Shown piece after piece: positions 24,677 through 33,752 of a stretch of 64,000 bases of DNA. The notes beneath the pieces were generated by a model that was given only the letters and a program-made list of their open reading frames with translations, was not told where the DNA came from and ran no database searches. Each line of letters starts with the position of its first letter. Positions within the stretch are counted from its first letter, which is position 1. A program made the position numbers and the translations under genes. Origin of the DNA: DATMBF01 sp035559595 (GTDB lineage: Bacteria > Bacteroidota > Ignavibacteria > UBA10030); contig DATMBF010000020.1 of the NCBI GenBank assembly GCA_035559595.1, positions 1 through 64,000 of the forward strand. Reading direction: 5' to 3'.

Positions 24677-26692
24677 TTACTTTGAGGACTGTTCGAGGCG
24701 TTCGATTTCGTCGCGGAGTTCGGCGGCGCGTTCGAATTCGAGGTCTTGAGCAGCGCGGCGCATTTCGGCGCGAAGTTCCTCGATCAAGTCCTTTTTTTGA
24801 TCGTTCGTCAGGTACCGGGCTACGGTTTCGGCCACGGCAGCAACCTTCACCCTCTCACGTCTCTCGTCTCGGCGGGATTTGACATCAGCGACGGCTGTCG
24901 CCGCCAGCACTTCATCCACAGTTTTATAGATCGTCGCGGGCTTGATTCCATGCTCTTCGTTGTAGCGGAGCTGTTTTTGCCTCCGCCTGCGCGTCTCCTC
25001 GATCATGCGCTGCATCGAGCCAGTTATCGTATCGGCATAGAGAATAACTTTGCCGTTGATATTTCGCGCCGTTCGTCCTGCGGTCTGGATTAACGACCGG
25101 TCGGAGCGCAGAAAACCCTCTTTATCCGCATCAATGATAGCGACAAGCGAGACTTCAGGCAGATCGAGTCCCTCTCTCAACAGATTGACTCCCACCAGCA
25201 CATCGAACCCCCCCAGCCGAAGATCGCGCAGGATTTCCACGCGCTCTAACGCATCAACTTCCGAATGAATGTATCGCACTTTCACACCGATCTCCAGCAG
25301 ATACTCGGTTAAATCCTCCGCCATGCGCTTCGTCAGCGTCGTCACCAGCACACGCTCTTTTCGGGCTGCGCGCGTCCGGATCTCTGCAATAAGATCGTCG
25401 ATCTGGTTTTTGCTGGGACGCACATCGACTTCCGGGTCAACGAGTCCGGTGGGCCGAATGACCTGCTCCACAACAACACCTTGGCTCTTTTCAAGTTCGT
25501 AATCACCGGGTGTCGCACTGACAAAAATAATCTGCCCCACCATCGATTCCCATTCATCGAACGTCAGGGGACGATTGTCAAGCGCCGAAGGCAATCGGAA
25601 GCCGTATTCCACGAGCGTCTCCTTGCGGGAGCGATCGCCATGATACATTCCGCGGATTTGCGGTACGGTTACATGCGACTCGTCGATGACGGTGAGGAAG
25701 TCTTTTGGGAAATAATCGAGCAGGCAGTAGGGACGCGAGCCGGCAGGGCGTCCGGAAAGATGGCGCGAATAGTTCTCAATCCCCGAACAGTACCCAACCT
25801 CCCTCATCATCTCCATATCAAACCGGGTGCGCTGCTCAAGACGCTGAGCTTCTAATAGCTTGCCCTGTGCACGAAGCTCAGCCAGTCTCTCCTTTAACTC
25901 CTCTTCGATCGCCCCCAGCGCTCGCTCGATCGTCGGACGTGACGTGATGAATTGCTTTGCGGGATAGATAACGGCATAGTCGGTCGGTTCGAGAATCTTT
26001 CCCGTCGTCTTCTCGATGAACGAAATCCGCTCGATCTCATCTCCAAAGAACTCCACCCGCACGGCTTCGTCATTCTCGTAGCCCGGAATAATCTCCACCA
26101 CATCACCACGAACCCTGAACGTGCCGCGCGAGAATTCGAAATCGTTCCGGATGAAGAGCATATCCAGCAGTTTCCGAAGAAAATCCTGACGATTGATCTT
26201 TTGACCGACATTGATGGTCAGGATCTGCGACATCCATTCATCCGGTGCACCGATGCCGTAAATGCAACTGACGGAGGCAACCACGATCACATTCCGATCA
26301 CCGCTCAGTAACGCACTTGTCGCCCGAAGCCGAAGTCTGTCAATCTCGTCATTGATAGAGGAATCTTTAGCGATGTACGTATCCGACGCGGGGACATACG
26401 CTTCGGGCTGGTAATAATCGTAGTAGCTGATGAAGAATTCGACCTTGTTCTTCGGAAAGAAGCTCTTAAACTCCGCATACAACTGAGCCGCCAGAGTCTT
26501 GTTGTGCGACATGACGAGCACCGGTCGATCGATTTGTGCAATAACGTTGGAGATCGTGAAGGTCTTTCCGCTGCCGGTCACTCCAAGCAGCGTTTGATAT
26601 CGATCGCCGCGACCGAGGCCGTCGAGAAGCTGACGAATGGCTTCGGGTTGATCTCCCTGCGGTTTGTAATCTGAAATGAGATGATACGACAT
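24677..26692 (-). CDS. uvrB: Excinuclease ABC subunit UvrB
   Basis: 671 residues from the ATG at 26692 (a TTG five codons earlier is possible). Nucleotide excision repair helicase-like subunit: Walker A GVTGSGKTF, the beta-hairpin segment YYDYYQPEAY, helicase motifs DESHV, TAGRTARN and LREGLDLPEV, and a C-terminal UVR domain for UvrC binding (DLEFERAAELRDEIERL). The upstream gene stops 18 bases before its start, so they share a transcript. Confidence 0.98.
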   Translation of the reverse strand: MSYHLISDYKPQGDQPEAIRQLLDGLGRGDRYQTLLGVTGSGKTFTISNVIAQIDRPVLVMSHNKTLAAQLYAEFKSFFPKNKVEFFISYYDYYQPEAYVPASDTYIAKDSSINDEIDRLRLRATSALLSGDRNVIVVASVSCIYGIGAPDEWMSQILTINVGQKINRQDFLRKLLDMLFIRNDFEFSRGTFRVRGDVVEIIPGYENDEAVRVEFFGDEIERISFIEKTTGKILEPTDYAVIYPAKQFITSRPTIERALGAIEEELKERLAELRAQGKLLEAQRLEQRTRFDMEMMREVGYCSGIENYSRHLSGRPAGSRPYCLLDYFPKDFLTVIDESHVTVPQIRGMYHGDRSRKETLVEYGFRLPSALDNRPLTFDEWESMVGQIIFVSATPGDYELEKSQGVVVEQVIRPTGLVDPEVDVRPSKNQIDDLIAEIRTRAARKERVLVTTLTKRMAEDLTEYLLEIGVKVRYIHSEVDALERVEILRDLRLGGFDVLVGVNLLREGLDLPEVSLVAIIDADKEGFLRSDRSLIQTAGRTARNINGKVILYADTITGSMQRMIEETRRRRQKQLRYNEEHGIKPATIYKTVDEVLAATAVADVKSRRDERRERVKVAAVAETVARYLTNDQKKDLIEELRAEMRRAAQDLEFERAAELRDEIERLEQSSK

Positions 26693-26710
26693 AATGTGGC
26701 AAATCAAATA

Positions 26711-27160
26711 CTACTGCTCTTTGCCTCCTGTACGGGCAACGTTGAGGAATGCGTCTCGAACGAACTCCGCAGCATTGAGAATGAACGGCTCGGGCACCGC
26801 CTTTTTCAACTGATCGAGAAGGATGGGAGTTCCACCGGCGGAGATGCTTAGGTTCGGATTGATCACGATAGCCCGGGTTGCCCCTGCGCATTTGAGAATG
26901 ACGCTGGCCTTGACATTTGGAAAAGCTGCCTCGACCATTGGCTCGGCAACCACATTCACACCGAGAATCTTCATCGCATCGGGACTATCACATTGAACAT
27001 CGACATTCTGCGCCTTCATGACCATGAGACACTCCTGAATTGCTTTGCGGGCAAACTGCGCAACCTCGTTGGCAACAGCAGTCAGTTTATCTCGTTCAGT
27101 TGTGAACTTCGTCCATTCCTTTACCGTATTCAGGAGAACAGCTTTGGTCGGTTCGGTCAT
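26711..27160 (-). CDS. Hypothetical protein upstream of uvrB
   Basis: 149 residues, cytosolic, with an N-terminal helix pair (DKLTAVANEVAQFARKAIQEC) and a predicted alpha/beta second half (KASVILKCAGATRAIVINP). No signal, membrane segment or recognised family. It lies between a DUF2203 gene (27 bases upstream) and uvrB (18 bases downstream) in one minus-strand run, with a good AAAGGAA SD. Genuine coding is likely from context and spacing; function unknown. Confidence 0.65.
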   Translation of the reverse strand: MTEPTKAVLLNTVKEWTKFTTERDKLTAVANEVAQFARKAIQECLMVMKAQNVDVQCDSPDAMKILGVNVVAEPMVEAAFPNVKASVILKCAGATRAIVINPNLSISAGGTPILLDQLKKAVPEPFILNAAEFVRDAFLNVARTGGKEQ

Positions 27161-27187
27161 GTCTGTTCCTTTCTCGATTGTTCGTGA

Positions 27188-27580
27188 TCAAAGTTCGGCT
27201 AACGGTCGTCTTCCGGCAAAGCCACCTTCGAGACTATGCCAGAAACGTATCTCCTCCTCGTCGGCTTTAAAACAAAGATACACCTCTTCACCGTTTGCTC
27301 TGACGTGTGGGAAATCAATCAGTCCCTCTTCCAGGCCCTTCACAAGCACACCAAGCTCATCGAGCGATTTCAAAATCTGAACAAGCCGTTGCAGCTCTGC
27401 AGGGAAGTATTTGTCACCGTTCGGTCCGCTCCCGCCGAAATACTGATGCCGATACACATCAAAGCCCCTTGCATCAAGTTGTCGCTTCAACTCCGCCAGT
27501 TCGCGCACAAGCGGTTTGATCTTCTTCAGCAAGATTTGAGCATCTCTCAGACTAAAGTGTTTGCGATGCACGTACGTCAT
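27188..27580 (-). CDS. DUF2203 family protein
   Basis: 130 residues, helical N-terminus (LRDAQILLKKIKPLVRELAELK) and the DUF2203 hallmark near the end: GLIDFPHVRANGEEVYLCFK, then EEEIRFWHSLEGGFAGR, with the conserved Trp-His. Family function is unknown; members are small cytosolic proteins in many phyla. First gene of the run leading to uvrB. Confidence 0.88.
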   Translation of the reverse strand: MTYVHRKHFSLRDAQILLKKIKPLVRELAELKRQLDARGFDVYRHQYFGGSGPNGDKYFPAELQRLVQILKSLDELGVLVKGLEEGLIDFPHVRANGEEVYLCFKADEEEIRFWHSLEGGFAGRRPLAEL

Positions 27581-27676
27581 GGGGTTGAATCGGAGTTTTG
27601 GACTGAAATATAGCTTTTGACTCCGCAGAATTCAAATGGCCTTGCATCCTCACGTCAGCTTTACTACTTTTAGCCG

Positions 27677-28003
27677 ATGGCTCACCGAATTTTCACACTT
27701 GCCTTCCTTCTCGTGCTTGGTTGCAGTCGAAACAATGACACAACGTCATCGGACATCGATCGTTACGCTGCAGCATATGCCGATCTTCTGACACTTCACG
27801 AAAGCTATAAGATATCCGATTCAACGTTCACTCACACCGAATACATGGCAAGGGTCAACGCGACCCTCCAGCATCACGGTGTAAATGCCAACGATCTCAA
27901 ACAGACGCTCACAGCACTGACGAAGTCTCCAGACAACCTCACACAGTTTTACCAAAAAGTCACCGAGCGGTTGGAAGAGATGCGATCCCGCCGATCACCT
28001 TAA
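27677..28003 (+). CDS. Small predicted lipoprotein
   Basis: 108 residues with a lipobox (FLLVLGC, Cys16). The mature part is helical and polar (IDRYAAAYADLLTLHESYKI), somewhat like DUF4296-type lipoproteins of Bacteroidota, but the match is not firm. The next gene starts 1 base after its stop, so the two are co-transcribed. Confidence 0.65.
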   Translation: MAHRIFTLAFLLVLGCSRNNDTTSSDIDRYAAAYADLLTLHESYKISDSTFTHTEYMARVNATLQHHGVNANDLKQTLTALTKSPDNLTQFYQKVTERLEEMRSRRSP

Positions 28004-28004
28004 C

Positions 28005-28970
28005 ATGCCCATCGATCGAGAGGATCTTGGGATAACCACCTGTTCCGCTTGCCAGGGAGCATTCCAGCCGATGTTGCTGTTTGAGCAGGCCGGAATTCAC
28101 CCGAGCAAGCCCGGACATAACATCGGCTACAACCACAGCGTGATCTCCGCGTGCACTTCGTGCGGCAGAGGAATGATCGAAATCCTCAAACACGATTGCT
28201 TCGATTTCGAAGAGGTCTGGGATCAGTACGAATGGTACTCGCTTGAAGCTGAGGATATGCACCGTTTGCAAGAAGTAATCACTCGGTGCTCGACACCGCT
28301 TGTTGAATCCTGCACTTGCGCTCTCCACACTGCGTGTCGATCTGCGCAACTTCCGGCACGATGGTGGCATTGGGCGCTTGAAGGGGAGCAACACATGCAT
28401 CCGATGTCGATTCGGTGGCTCAATGGTCTCCCACAATTTGTTCCAGCTGATCCCCCACCGACCGGAACTGCCACGGCGCAGAGAAGTGTACCATCAGCGT
28501 TAGGAGACAAAAGTGAGGTGCTCGAAATTGACCGAGAGTTTCCGACTGAACTTTTTCGGAAACTCAATCCAAATGATGTTCAGAGGCTGCTTGGTGAGAC
28601 ACTTGAGAAGGAAACATCCGTCCTTCGGATTCTCAGTCGGGTCTACGGAACACTGATCGCTGCGCTGACTGTCTACACACTTACGGTATTCGGATGGTGG
28701 AGTGCGATTGTCCTTCCGATTGTCGGGTTTGGGATCTTCGTCTGTTATGCACTTGGAGCACCGGTCAACAGGAAGGTTTTACCTGTGGCATTCTTGATTG
28801 TGGTTGGAATCGGCGGCCTGACCTCCTTCTTGCCGGAATTCCTGCCTTGGTACATCTCGCTCGTGGCAATTTGCTTATTAGGGGGTGGAATGAATGCGCT
28901 TGCGGGACGATACGTGAAACTCCTGAAGATGAGGAACGGGAAAGCAGCGGAGGTTATTCGAGAGAAGTGA
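28005..28970 (+). CDS. Zinc-ribbon protein with C-terminal membrane domain
   Basis: 321 residues. The N-terminus has paired Cys motifs (TTCSACQGAF and SACTSCGRG) that fit a zinc ribbon, then a second Cys cluster (RCS, ESCTCALHTACRS) at about residues 94-112. A soluble linker follows, then about four hydrophobic segments from residue 215 on (LIAALTVYTLTVFGWW, VLPVAFLIVVGIGG). I recognise no family. A membrane-tethered metal-binding or sensing role is a guess. It starts 1 base after the lipoprotein gene. Confidence 0.65.
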   Translation: MPIDREDLGITTCSACQGAFQPMLLFEQAGIHPSKPGHNIGYNHSVISACTSCGRGMIEILKHDCFDFEEVWDQYEWYSLEAEDMHRLQEVITRCSTPLVESCTCALHTACRSAQLPARWWHWALEGEQHMHPMSIRWLNGLPQFVPADPPPTGTATAQRSVPSALGDKSEVLEIDREFPTELFRKLNPNDVQRLLGETLEKETSVLRILSRVYGTLIAALTVYTLTVFGWWSAIVLPIVGFGIFVCYALGAPVNRKVLPVAFLIVVGIGGLTSFLPEFLPWYISLVAICLLGGGMNALAGRYVKLLKMRNGKAAEVIREK

Positions 28971-28977
28971 AGTCGGC

Positions 28978-29283
28978 CTACATGTAGTACGCTTTCAATT
29001 GCCTGCCGAGAAATTTCACAGCGGCAGTAACGACACCTGCGTCGTCCAGATAACCGACGATCGGGGCAAGGTCGGGAATTGAGTCGACAGGGATGATGAA
29101 GTAAAGCAAAGCGGCGATAACAACAGATTTCTTCACCCAGTGAACATCGGGATCTGTCATGAAGCGGAAGAGAGCGATCGCATCTGCAACGAGGCGGAGA
29201 CGGCGATTGAGGTGCGCGATCTTGTTTGCGAAATTCTCTCGCACAAATATCTCTTGAGTCTGGATATCGGTTGTCTGTGTCAT
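28978..29283 (-). CDS. DUF1232/YkvA-like membrane protein
   Basis: 101 residues. The family core is clear: VKKSVVIAALLYFIIPVDSI followed by PDLAPIVGYLDDAGV, a short hydrophobic stretch with the conserved PxDxIPD and GxxDD. DUF1232 proteins are small, widespread and of unknown function. Convergent with the zinc-ribbon gene and 20 bases after the pmbA-like gene stop region on the same strand. Confidence 0.88.
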   Translation of the reverse strand: MTQTTDIQTQEIFVRENFANKIAHLNRRLRLVADAIALFRFMTDPDVHWVKKSVVIAALLYFIIPVDSIPDLAPIVGYLDDAGVVTAAVKFLGRQLKAYYM

Positions 29284-29302
29284 GACACTACCGGTTGGAA
29301 AC

Positions 29303-30649
29303 TCACGTACCGCTGATACTCATCTCACTGATCTTGATTGTCGGACTGGCAACCGGGCCGAAGAACTCGAGATCATTCCCCACCATCTCGATATTCTGCA
29401 ACATCTCCAGCATATTCCCCGCCACGGTTACCTCATGCACCGGAAAAGCCAATTCGCCATTCTTGATCCACAGTCCGCTTGCGCCGCGCGAGAACTGCCC
29501 CGTCACCGTATCCACACCGAATCCGATCATGCCGGTCACATAGAAACCATCCGCAATGCTTGCGATGATCTTTTCAGGCGAGTGTGGGCCTGGCTCAATG
29601 AAGAAATTGAGGGGACTGATCTGTGGCGTACTGGAATAGCTGCGCGACGCATTCCCCGTTGTTGCCGTCTTGGCTTTCCGTGCTGTGTAACTATCATAAA
29701 GATACGACCGAAGTTTCCCTTTCTCAACAATCGTCTTCCGTCTCGTAGGGACTCCCTCGCCATCAAACGGTCGGGAAGAGAGCCCCCGCTTCAGCAATCC
29801 ATCATCAATGATCGTCACGAGATCTGACGCAATCGATGCGCCCAGCTTATCGGTCAAGAATGAAGTCTTTCGGAAAACGGACTCGCCGTTGAGCGCACTT
29901 GCAATGGAGCCAAGAAACGAGCTTGCGATCAGAGGATCGAAGATGACCGGAAACTTGCCCGAGGGGATCTTCCTTGCCTTCAGCATTCGGACTGTTCGCT
30001 CTGCGGCTTTCCGTCCGATCACTTCAGGTGATGGATGATCTTTAAAGTGCCTCTTGTTCGAATACCAGTAGTTAACTTGCTTACCACCCTCTTCTTCTGC
30101 GATAACCGAGCACACAAGCGTGCTGCCTGTTCCCGTGTACTCCCCACTGAATCCTCTGGAATTCCCTATAAAGATTCGCTCGTCCCCTTCTGAGAAACTC
30201 GCCCCCTCAACGATTTTTACGCGTTTATCGTACGCAAGGGCAGCCTCCTCCATTGCCTTGGCGAGAGCAATTTTCTTCTCCGTTGCGAGGGAAGCGGTCT
30301 CTGTGTCATACAGGTCTAAACCCGTGTCGGCTGGGACAAGCTGATGATTCTCCGAAGGGAGGCCGTGAAACTCATCCTGTGTTGCATATTTGGCCATTTG
30401 CAGAGTCTGTTCGACAAGTCGGTTGAGAGAATCCGCGGAGAAATCTGTTGTGTGCCCAAATCCCATCCGATGATCGCGGAACACGCGAATTCCGACGCCT
30501 TTCGAGAGAGCTTGCTTGAGTACTTCGATCGATTTGTTTCTGACAGTGACTTCGAAATCGCGACCAATAGTGAGATATACATCGACTTCATCTGCGCCGG
30601 CTGCTCGAGCACGGTCAACTAATTGTAAAGCAATCTCACGGTAATTCAT
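29303..30649 (-). CDS. pmbA: TldD/PmbA-family protease subunit (PmbA-like)
   Basis: 448 residues from the ATG at 30649. Recognised by GADEVDVYLTIGRDFEVTVR at the N-terminus, FDPLIASSFLGSIASALNGE, the SSRPFDGEGVPTRRKTIVEKG block and GNASRSYSSTPQISPLNFFI. The HExxxH zinc motif of TldD is absent, as expected for the PmbA/TldE partner; the two together process peptides such as microcin or act on unfolded peptides. No tldD is in the window. Its start lies inside the end of the GNAT gene, indicating coupling. Confidence 0.9.
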   Translation of the reverse strand: MNYREIALQLVDRARAAGADEVDVYLTIGRDFEVTVRNKSIEVLKQALSKGVGIRVFRDHRMGFGHTTDFSADSLNRLVEQTLQMAKYATQDEFHGLPSENHQLVPADTGLDLYDTETASLATEKKIALAKAMEEAALAYDKRVKIVEGASFSEGDERIFIGNSRGFSGEYTGTGSTLVCSVIAEEEGGKQVNYWYSNKRHFKDHPSPEVIGRKAAERTVRMLKARKIPSGKFPVIFDPLIASSFLGSIASALNGESVFRKTSFLTDKLGASIASDLVTIIDDGLLKRGLSSRPFDGEGVPTRRKTIVEKGKLRSYLYDSYTARKAKTATTGNASRSYSSTPQISPLNFFIEPGPHSPEKIIASIADGFYVTGMIGFGVDTVTGQFSRGASGLWIKNGELAFPVHEVTVAGNMLEMLQNIEMVGNDLEFFGPVASPTIKISEMSISGT

Positions 30650-31259
30650 TTCGCTTCTTCTTTTCCCTCCATTCGTAGTCCAACATCGCGTATACAATGA
30701 GATCCACAAAATGGTCGTAAAGCCATTCAGCCTCCCGTGCAGTTCCTTCGACCCGAAAGCCGAGGCGCTCGGGAATTGCCCGACTCTTGAGATTTCCAAC
30801 GGCGCAGCGAATTTCGACGCGGTGAAGCCCCAGTTCGCCAAACGCGTAGTCAACGAGAGCTCTGCATGAGCGTGTCATGATTCCGTGGCCCTGGAACTCT
30901 TTGCTCAACCAGTACCCAATGCTCGTCGCGCGATTAGGCCAGTCAAACCGATGATATCCGATCACACCCGCGATCTCGCCGTTATACCAGATCCCCGTTT
31001 GAAGACCCTCATGCTGGCGATACTGTTGCTGTACGAGCTGGATGAAGCGCTTCGTGTCCGCTGGACTTTGTTCCGAGTCGACCCACGGAAGCCATTCACG
31101 CATGTATGCACGATGGGCATCGACGTGGCGGTAGAGAGCCTCTGCGTCGTTCTCTTCCAACACCTTCAATGTGATTTCGTTATCGACGGAAATGTTGAGC
31201 AAGCGTGAATTTCTGGTGCCTCTCCTCACGGAGCTTTCACCGAGCGCCAGGTTGTCCAG
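30636..31259 (-). CDS. GNAT acetyltransferase, RimJ/RimL type
   Basis: About 207 residues; the start is uncertain. The core begins around LLNISVDNEITLKVLEENDA, while the frame is open to 31292, next to a repeat. Acetyl-CoA-binding block SKEFQGHGIMTRSCRALVDY and the RimL hallmark HRVEIRCAVGNLKSRAIPE with ERLGFRVEGT. It acetylates an N-terminus or amino group of an unknown protein or metabolite. It overlaps the pmbA start by 14 bases. Confidence 0.87.
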   Translation of the reverse strand: MDNLALGESSVRRGTRNSRLLNISVDNEITLKVLEENDAEALYRHVDAHRAYMREWLPWVDSEQSPADTKRFIQLVQQQYRQHEGLQTGIWYNGEIAGVIGYHRFDWPNRATSIGYWLSKEFQGHGIMTRSCRALVDYAFGELGLHRVEIRCAVGNLKSRAIPERLGFRVEGTAREAEWLYDHFVDLIVYAMLDYEWREKKKRNELP

Positions 31260-31287
31260 CATTTCTCGGCGGGATGCCCGACTGATA

Positions 31288-31394
31288 GCCAACGCCCTGC
31301 GGCTCAGAGCTTTCGGGCATCGGGCCGCACTTCGTGTTTAGACGAGCCTCCCAAAGAACCGCTTCTGTTCGTCGGACAGGCCTTTGACGTAATC
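31288..31394 (+). repeat. Interspersed UUCG-hairpin repeat, copy A
   Basis: About 107 bases resembling copy B at 42484-42594 in the same orientation, roughly three quarters identical by eye. Core: TGCGGC (31299-31304) pairs with GCCGCA (31324-31329), enclosing GCT-TTCG-GGC, a UUCG-type tetraloop stem. Further shared blocks are CACTTCG and TGTTCGTCGGACAGGC. It sits in the purM-to-GNAT spacer. Confidence 0.7.
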
Positions 31395-31477
31395 TTGAGC
31401 AGGCTTTCTGCCCTCTCACTCATTTCTCCTCTAACACTCGTTTGAGCGCACAATACTGAGGATGCCATCTTGCTCTT

Positions 31478-32566
31478 TCAACTCAGTTTCACTTCCCCCA
31501 TGATGAATGGTCGCTCTCCCTTCTTCCGAAGCGCAGCAATGACCTTGTCTGCAGCTGAGAGAGAAACGATCATAACCAATCCAGCTCCAAGGTTAAACGT
31601 ACGGCGCATGTCCACCTCGGGAACATCGCCAGCCTTTTGGATCAGTCTGAAAATCGCCGGTCGCTCCCATGCATTCCAATCAATATTCAGGGAAAGACCT
31701 TTTGGAACCACACGCATCGTGTTCCCGACAATTCCACCACCGGTAATGTGTGCCATTGCTTTGATGGGAAATTTCGTCAGGAGTGGAAAGACAGACTTGA
31801 AGTACGACCGATGAACAGCGAGCAGAACATTGCCAAGCGTATTGCCGAGCTCCTCAAGGTAATCGTGCAGAGAGAATTTCTTCAACAAAACGGCACGAGC
31901 AAGCGAGTAGCCGTTCGTGTGGAGACCTGTCGAGGGAAGTCCGATAAGCACATCGCCTGACTTCACATTCTTGCCTGTCAAGATTCGTCGCTCTTCGACC
32001 ACTCCAACGATGGTGCCGGCAATATCGTACTCGCCGTCAGAATAAAACCCCGGCATCTCAGCAGTTTCTCCGCCGATGAGGGCGCAGCTATTCTCGCGAC
32101 ACGCTTTAACAAATCCCGAAATCACCTGTTCGGCCACTTCGACAGAGAGACGCCCTGTCGCAAAGTAATCCATGAAGTACAGAGGCTTCGCTCCACAGAC
32201 AAGGATATCGTTGACACAGTGGTTGACGAGGTCTTCTCCCACCGTGTCATGACGATTCATCGCAAAAGCAATCTTGAGCTTCGTTCCCACACCATCGACA
32301 CTGCTGACGAGGACGGGTTTTTTCATTCCCTTGAATGATGCCCGGTAGAATGCGCCAAACGTGCCAATGTCGGTTACCACGTTTCGATCGAATGTTGACC
32401 TGACTTTGGTTGTGATGCGCTGAACGAACTCATTGCCCGCATCAATGTCGACGCCGGATTGTTTATAGGTCTTCACAGGAGTTTTTTCGAGGTAGAGTTT
32501 CCTCAAGATACTCCTTTTTCTCTGGTTGGACAAATGGATGACCCTCTGTAAGGTCACCTTCTTCAT
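31478..32566 (-). CDS. purM: Phosphoribosylformylglycinamidine cyclo-ligase PurM
   Basis: 362 residues. AIR synthetase of purine synthesis: ATP-dependent ring closure of FGAM. Motifs: TYKQSGVDIDAGNEFVQRI, SSVDGVGTKLKIA, NDILVCGAKPLYFMDYFATG, LIGGETAEMPGFY and HITGGGIVGN. About 32 residues precede the usual start; the ATG at 32566 has GGAAAGAGAG upstream and is kept, but a later GTG or TTG could be used. Divergent from the FAH-type gene across 65 bases. Confidence 0.97.
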   Translation of the reverse strand: MKKVTLQRVIHLSNQRKRSILRKLYLEKTPVKTYKQSGVDIDAGNEFVQRITTKVRSTFDRNVVTDIGTFGAFYRASFKGMKKPVLVSSVDGVGTKLKIAFAMNRHDTVGEDLVNHCVNDILVCGAKPLYFMDYFATGRLSVEVAEQVISGFVKACRENSCALIGGETAEMPGFYSDGEYDIAGTIVGVVEERRILTGKNVKSGDVLIGLPSTGLHTNGYSLARAVLLKKFSLHDYLEELGNTLGNVLLAVHRSYFKSVFPLLTKFPIKAMAHITGGGIVGNTMRVVPKGLSLNIDWNAWERPAIFRLIQKAGDVPEVDMRRTFNLGAGLVMIVSLSAADKVIAALRKKGERPFIMGEVKLS

Positions 32567-32631
32567 CTCTCTTTCCTTGCTAAAAATACCGTGCTTGACT
32601 ATATTGACGAGGCCTCATTCTTGATTTGTTC

Positions 32632-33303
32632 ATGCATACTGCTCGCCTTCGAAATACTAAAGAAGAATTCCGTGTCGGGAAGATTATTTGCGTCGGACGG
32701 AACTATGCGGAGCATGCGAAAGAAATGAAGGCCGACCTCCCTGAGTCTCCCGTTCTCTTCCTCAAGCCATCAACTGCGCTGGTCGACGATGGGGGGACAA
32801 TCATCATACCGCCAATCAAAAGCGAGCTGCATCATGAGGTAGAATTAACGGTCCTGATTGAAACCGGGGGGAAGAACATTACCGAACAATCTGCCCTGAG
32901 TCACATTGCCGGTTACGGTATCGGTCTCGACATGACCTTGCGCGATGTTCAAGCGGAAGCAAAGAAGAAAGGACTTCCCTGGACATTGGCAAAAGGTTTT
33001 GACACATCAGCGCCGATCTCGGAGTTCATTCCCGCTTCAAAAGTGAATAACCCTCACGCCCTCGACATCAAGCTCAGGTTGAACGGAGTCGTCAAACAGA
33101 ATTCCAACACACGGCACTTCATCTTCCGGATTGAACAGCTCATCTCCTACATCTCTCAATTCTTCACGCTTGAACCCGGCGACATCATTTTTACGGGGAC
33201 ACCTGAGGGGGTCGGTCCTGTGCGGCCAGGTGACCACCTCGAAGCTGAGCTCTCCGAGCCTGATGGGGAACTTCTGGTCTCATTGAAGGTTGCGGTGAGA
33301 TAA
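32632..33303 (+). CDS. Fumarylacetoacetate hydrolase-family protein
   Basis: 223 residues. FAH fold with KIICVGRNYAEHAKEM, LFLKPSTAL, the metal-ligand block HHEVELTVLIE (His and two acids), GIGLDMTLRD and GDIIFTGTPEGVGPV. The short length fits the FAHD1-type acylpyruvate hydrolase/oxaloacetate decarboxylase group rather than the true fumarylacetoacetase. A small membrane protein gene follows after 5 bases. Confidence 0.93.
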   Translation: MHTARLRNTKEEFRVGKIICVGRNYAEHAKEMKADLPESPVLFLKPSTALVDDGGTIIIPPIKSELHHEVELTVLIETGGKNITEQSALSHIAGYGIGLDMTLRDVQAEAKKKGLPWTLAKGFDTSAPISEFIPASKVNNPHALDIKLRLNGVVKQNSNTRHFIFRIEQLISYISQFFTLEPGDIIFTGTPEGVGPVRPGDHLEAELSEPDGELLVSLKVAVR

Positions 33304-33308
33304 CCCCC

Positions 33309-33689
33309 ATGCGCCACAGGGCTAGACAGTTCTTTAGCAATTACCGGAATGCCTTAATCGCGTGGGGGATCATCACGGTGCTGGTGGTGGTGGGACTGCA
33401 GTTCGGGATTGACCGGACGTTGCTTGGGTTTGTCGTTATCCTGGTGGGAATTCTTGGTGAAGGGTTTGCAGCCTTATTGGCCTGGATCGGGCTGATTCCG
33501 TTGATTGGACCTATTGTTGCCAAAGTTCTCGCCCTCCCCTTTTTCTGGCTGCTTAACGGCATCGGCTATCTGGCTTCGATCGTGGCAATCCGGCGAGGGT
33601 ATTCGAAAGAGGTGCTTAACTACAGAATCTTGACCGTGGTACTTTTGATTGGGTTAACAATTGGTTATGTTCTGGGGAAACTGGTTTGA
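33309..33689 (+). CDS. Small polytopic membrane protein
   Basis: 126 residues with about four hydrophobic segments (LIAWGIITVLVVVGLQFGI, LLGFVVILVGILGEGFAALL, VLALPFFWLLNGIGYLASIV, ILTVVLLIGLTIGYVLGKLV). Basic N-terminus. No family recognised. It starts 5 bases after the FAH-type gene, so probably same transcript. Confidence 0.65.
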   Translation: MRHRARQFFSNYRNALIAWGIITVLVVVGLQFGIDRTLLGFVVILVGILGEGFAALLAWIGLIPLIGPIVAKVLALPFFWLLNGIGYLASIVAIRRGYSKEVLNYRILTVVLLIGLTIGYVLGKLV

Positions 33690-33752
33690 CAGTTCGAACG
33701 AGGGTGTTCACAACTTCCCAGTCCGTAGTCTGCTCACCTCCCGGAGTACAGT

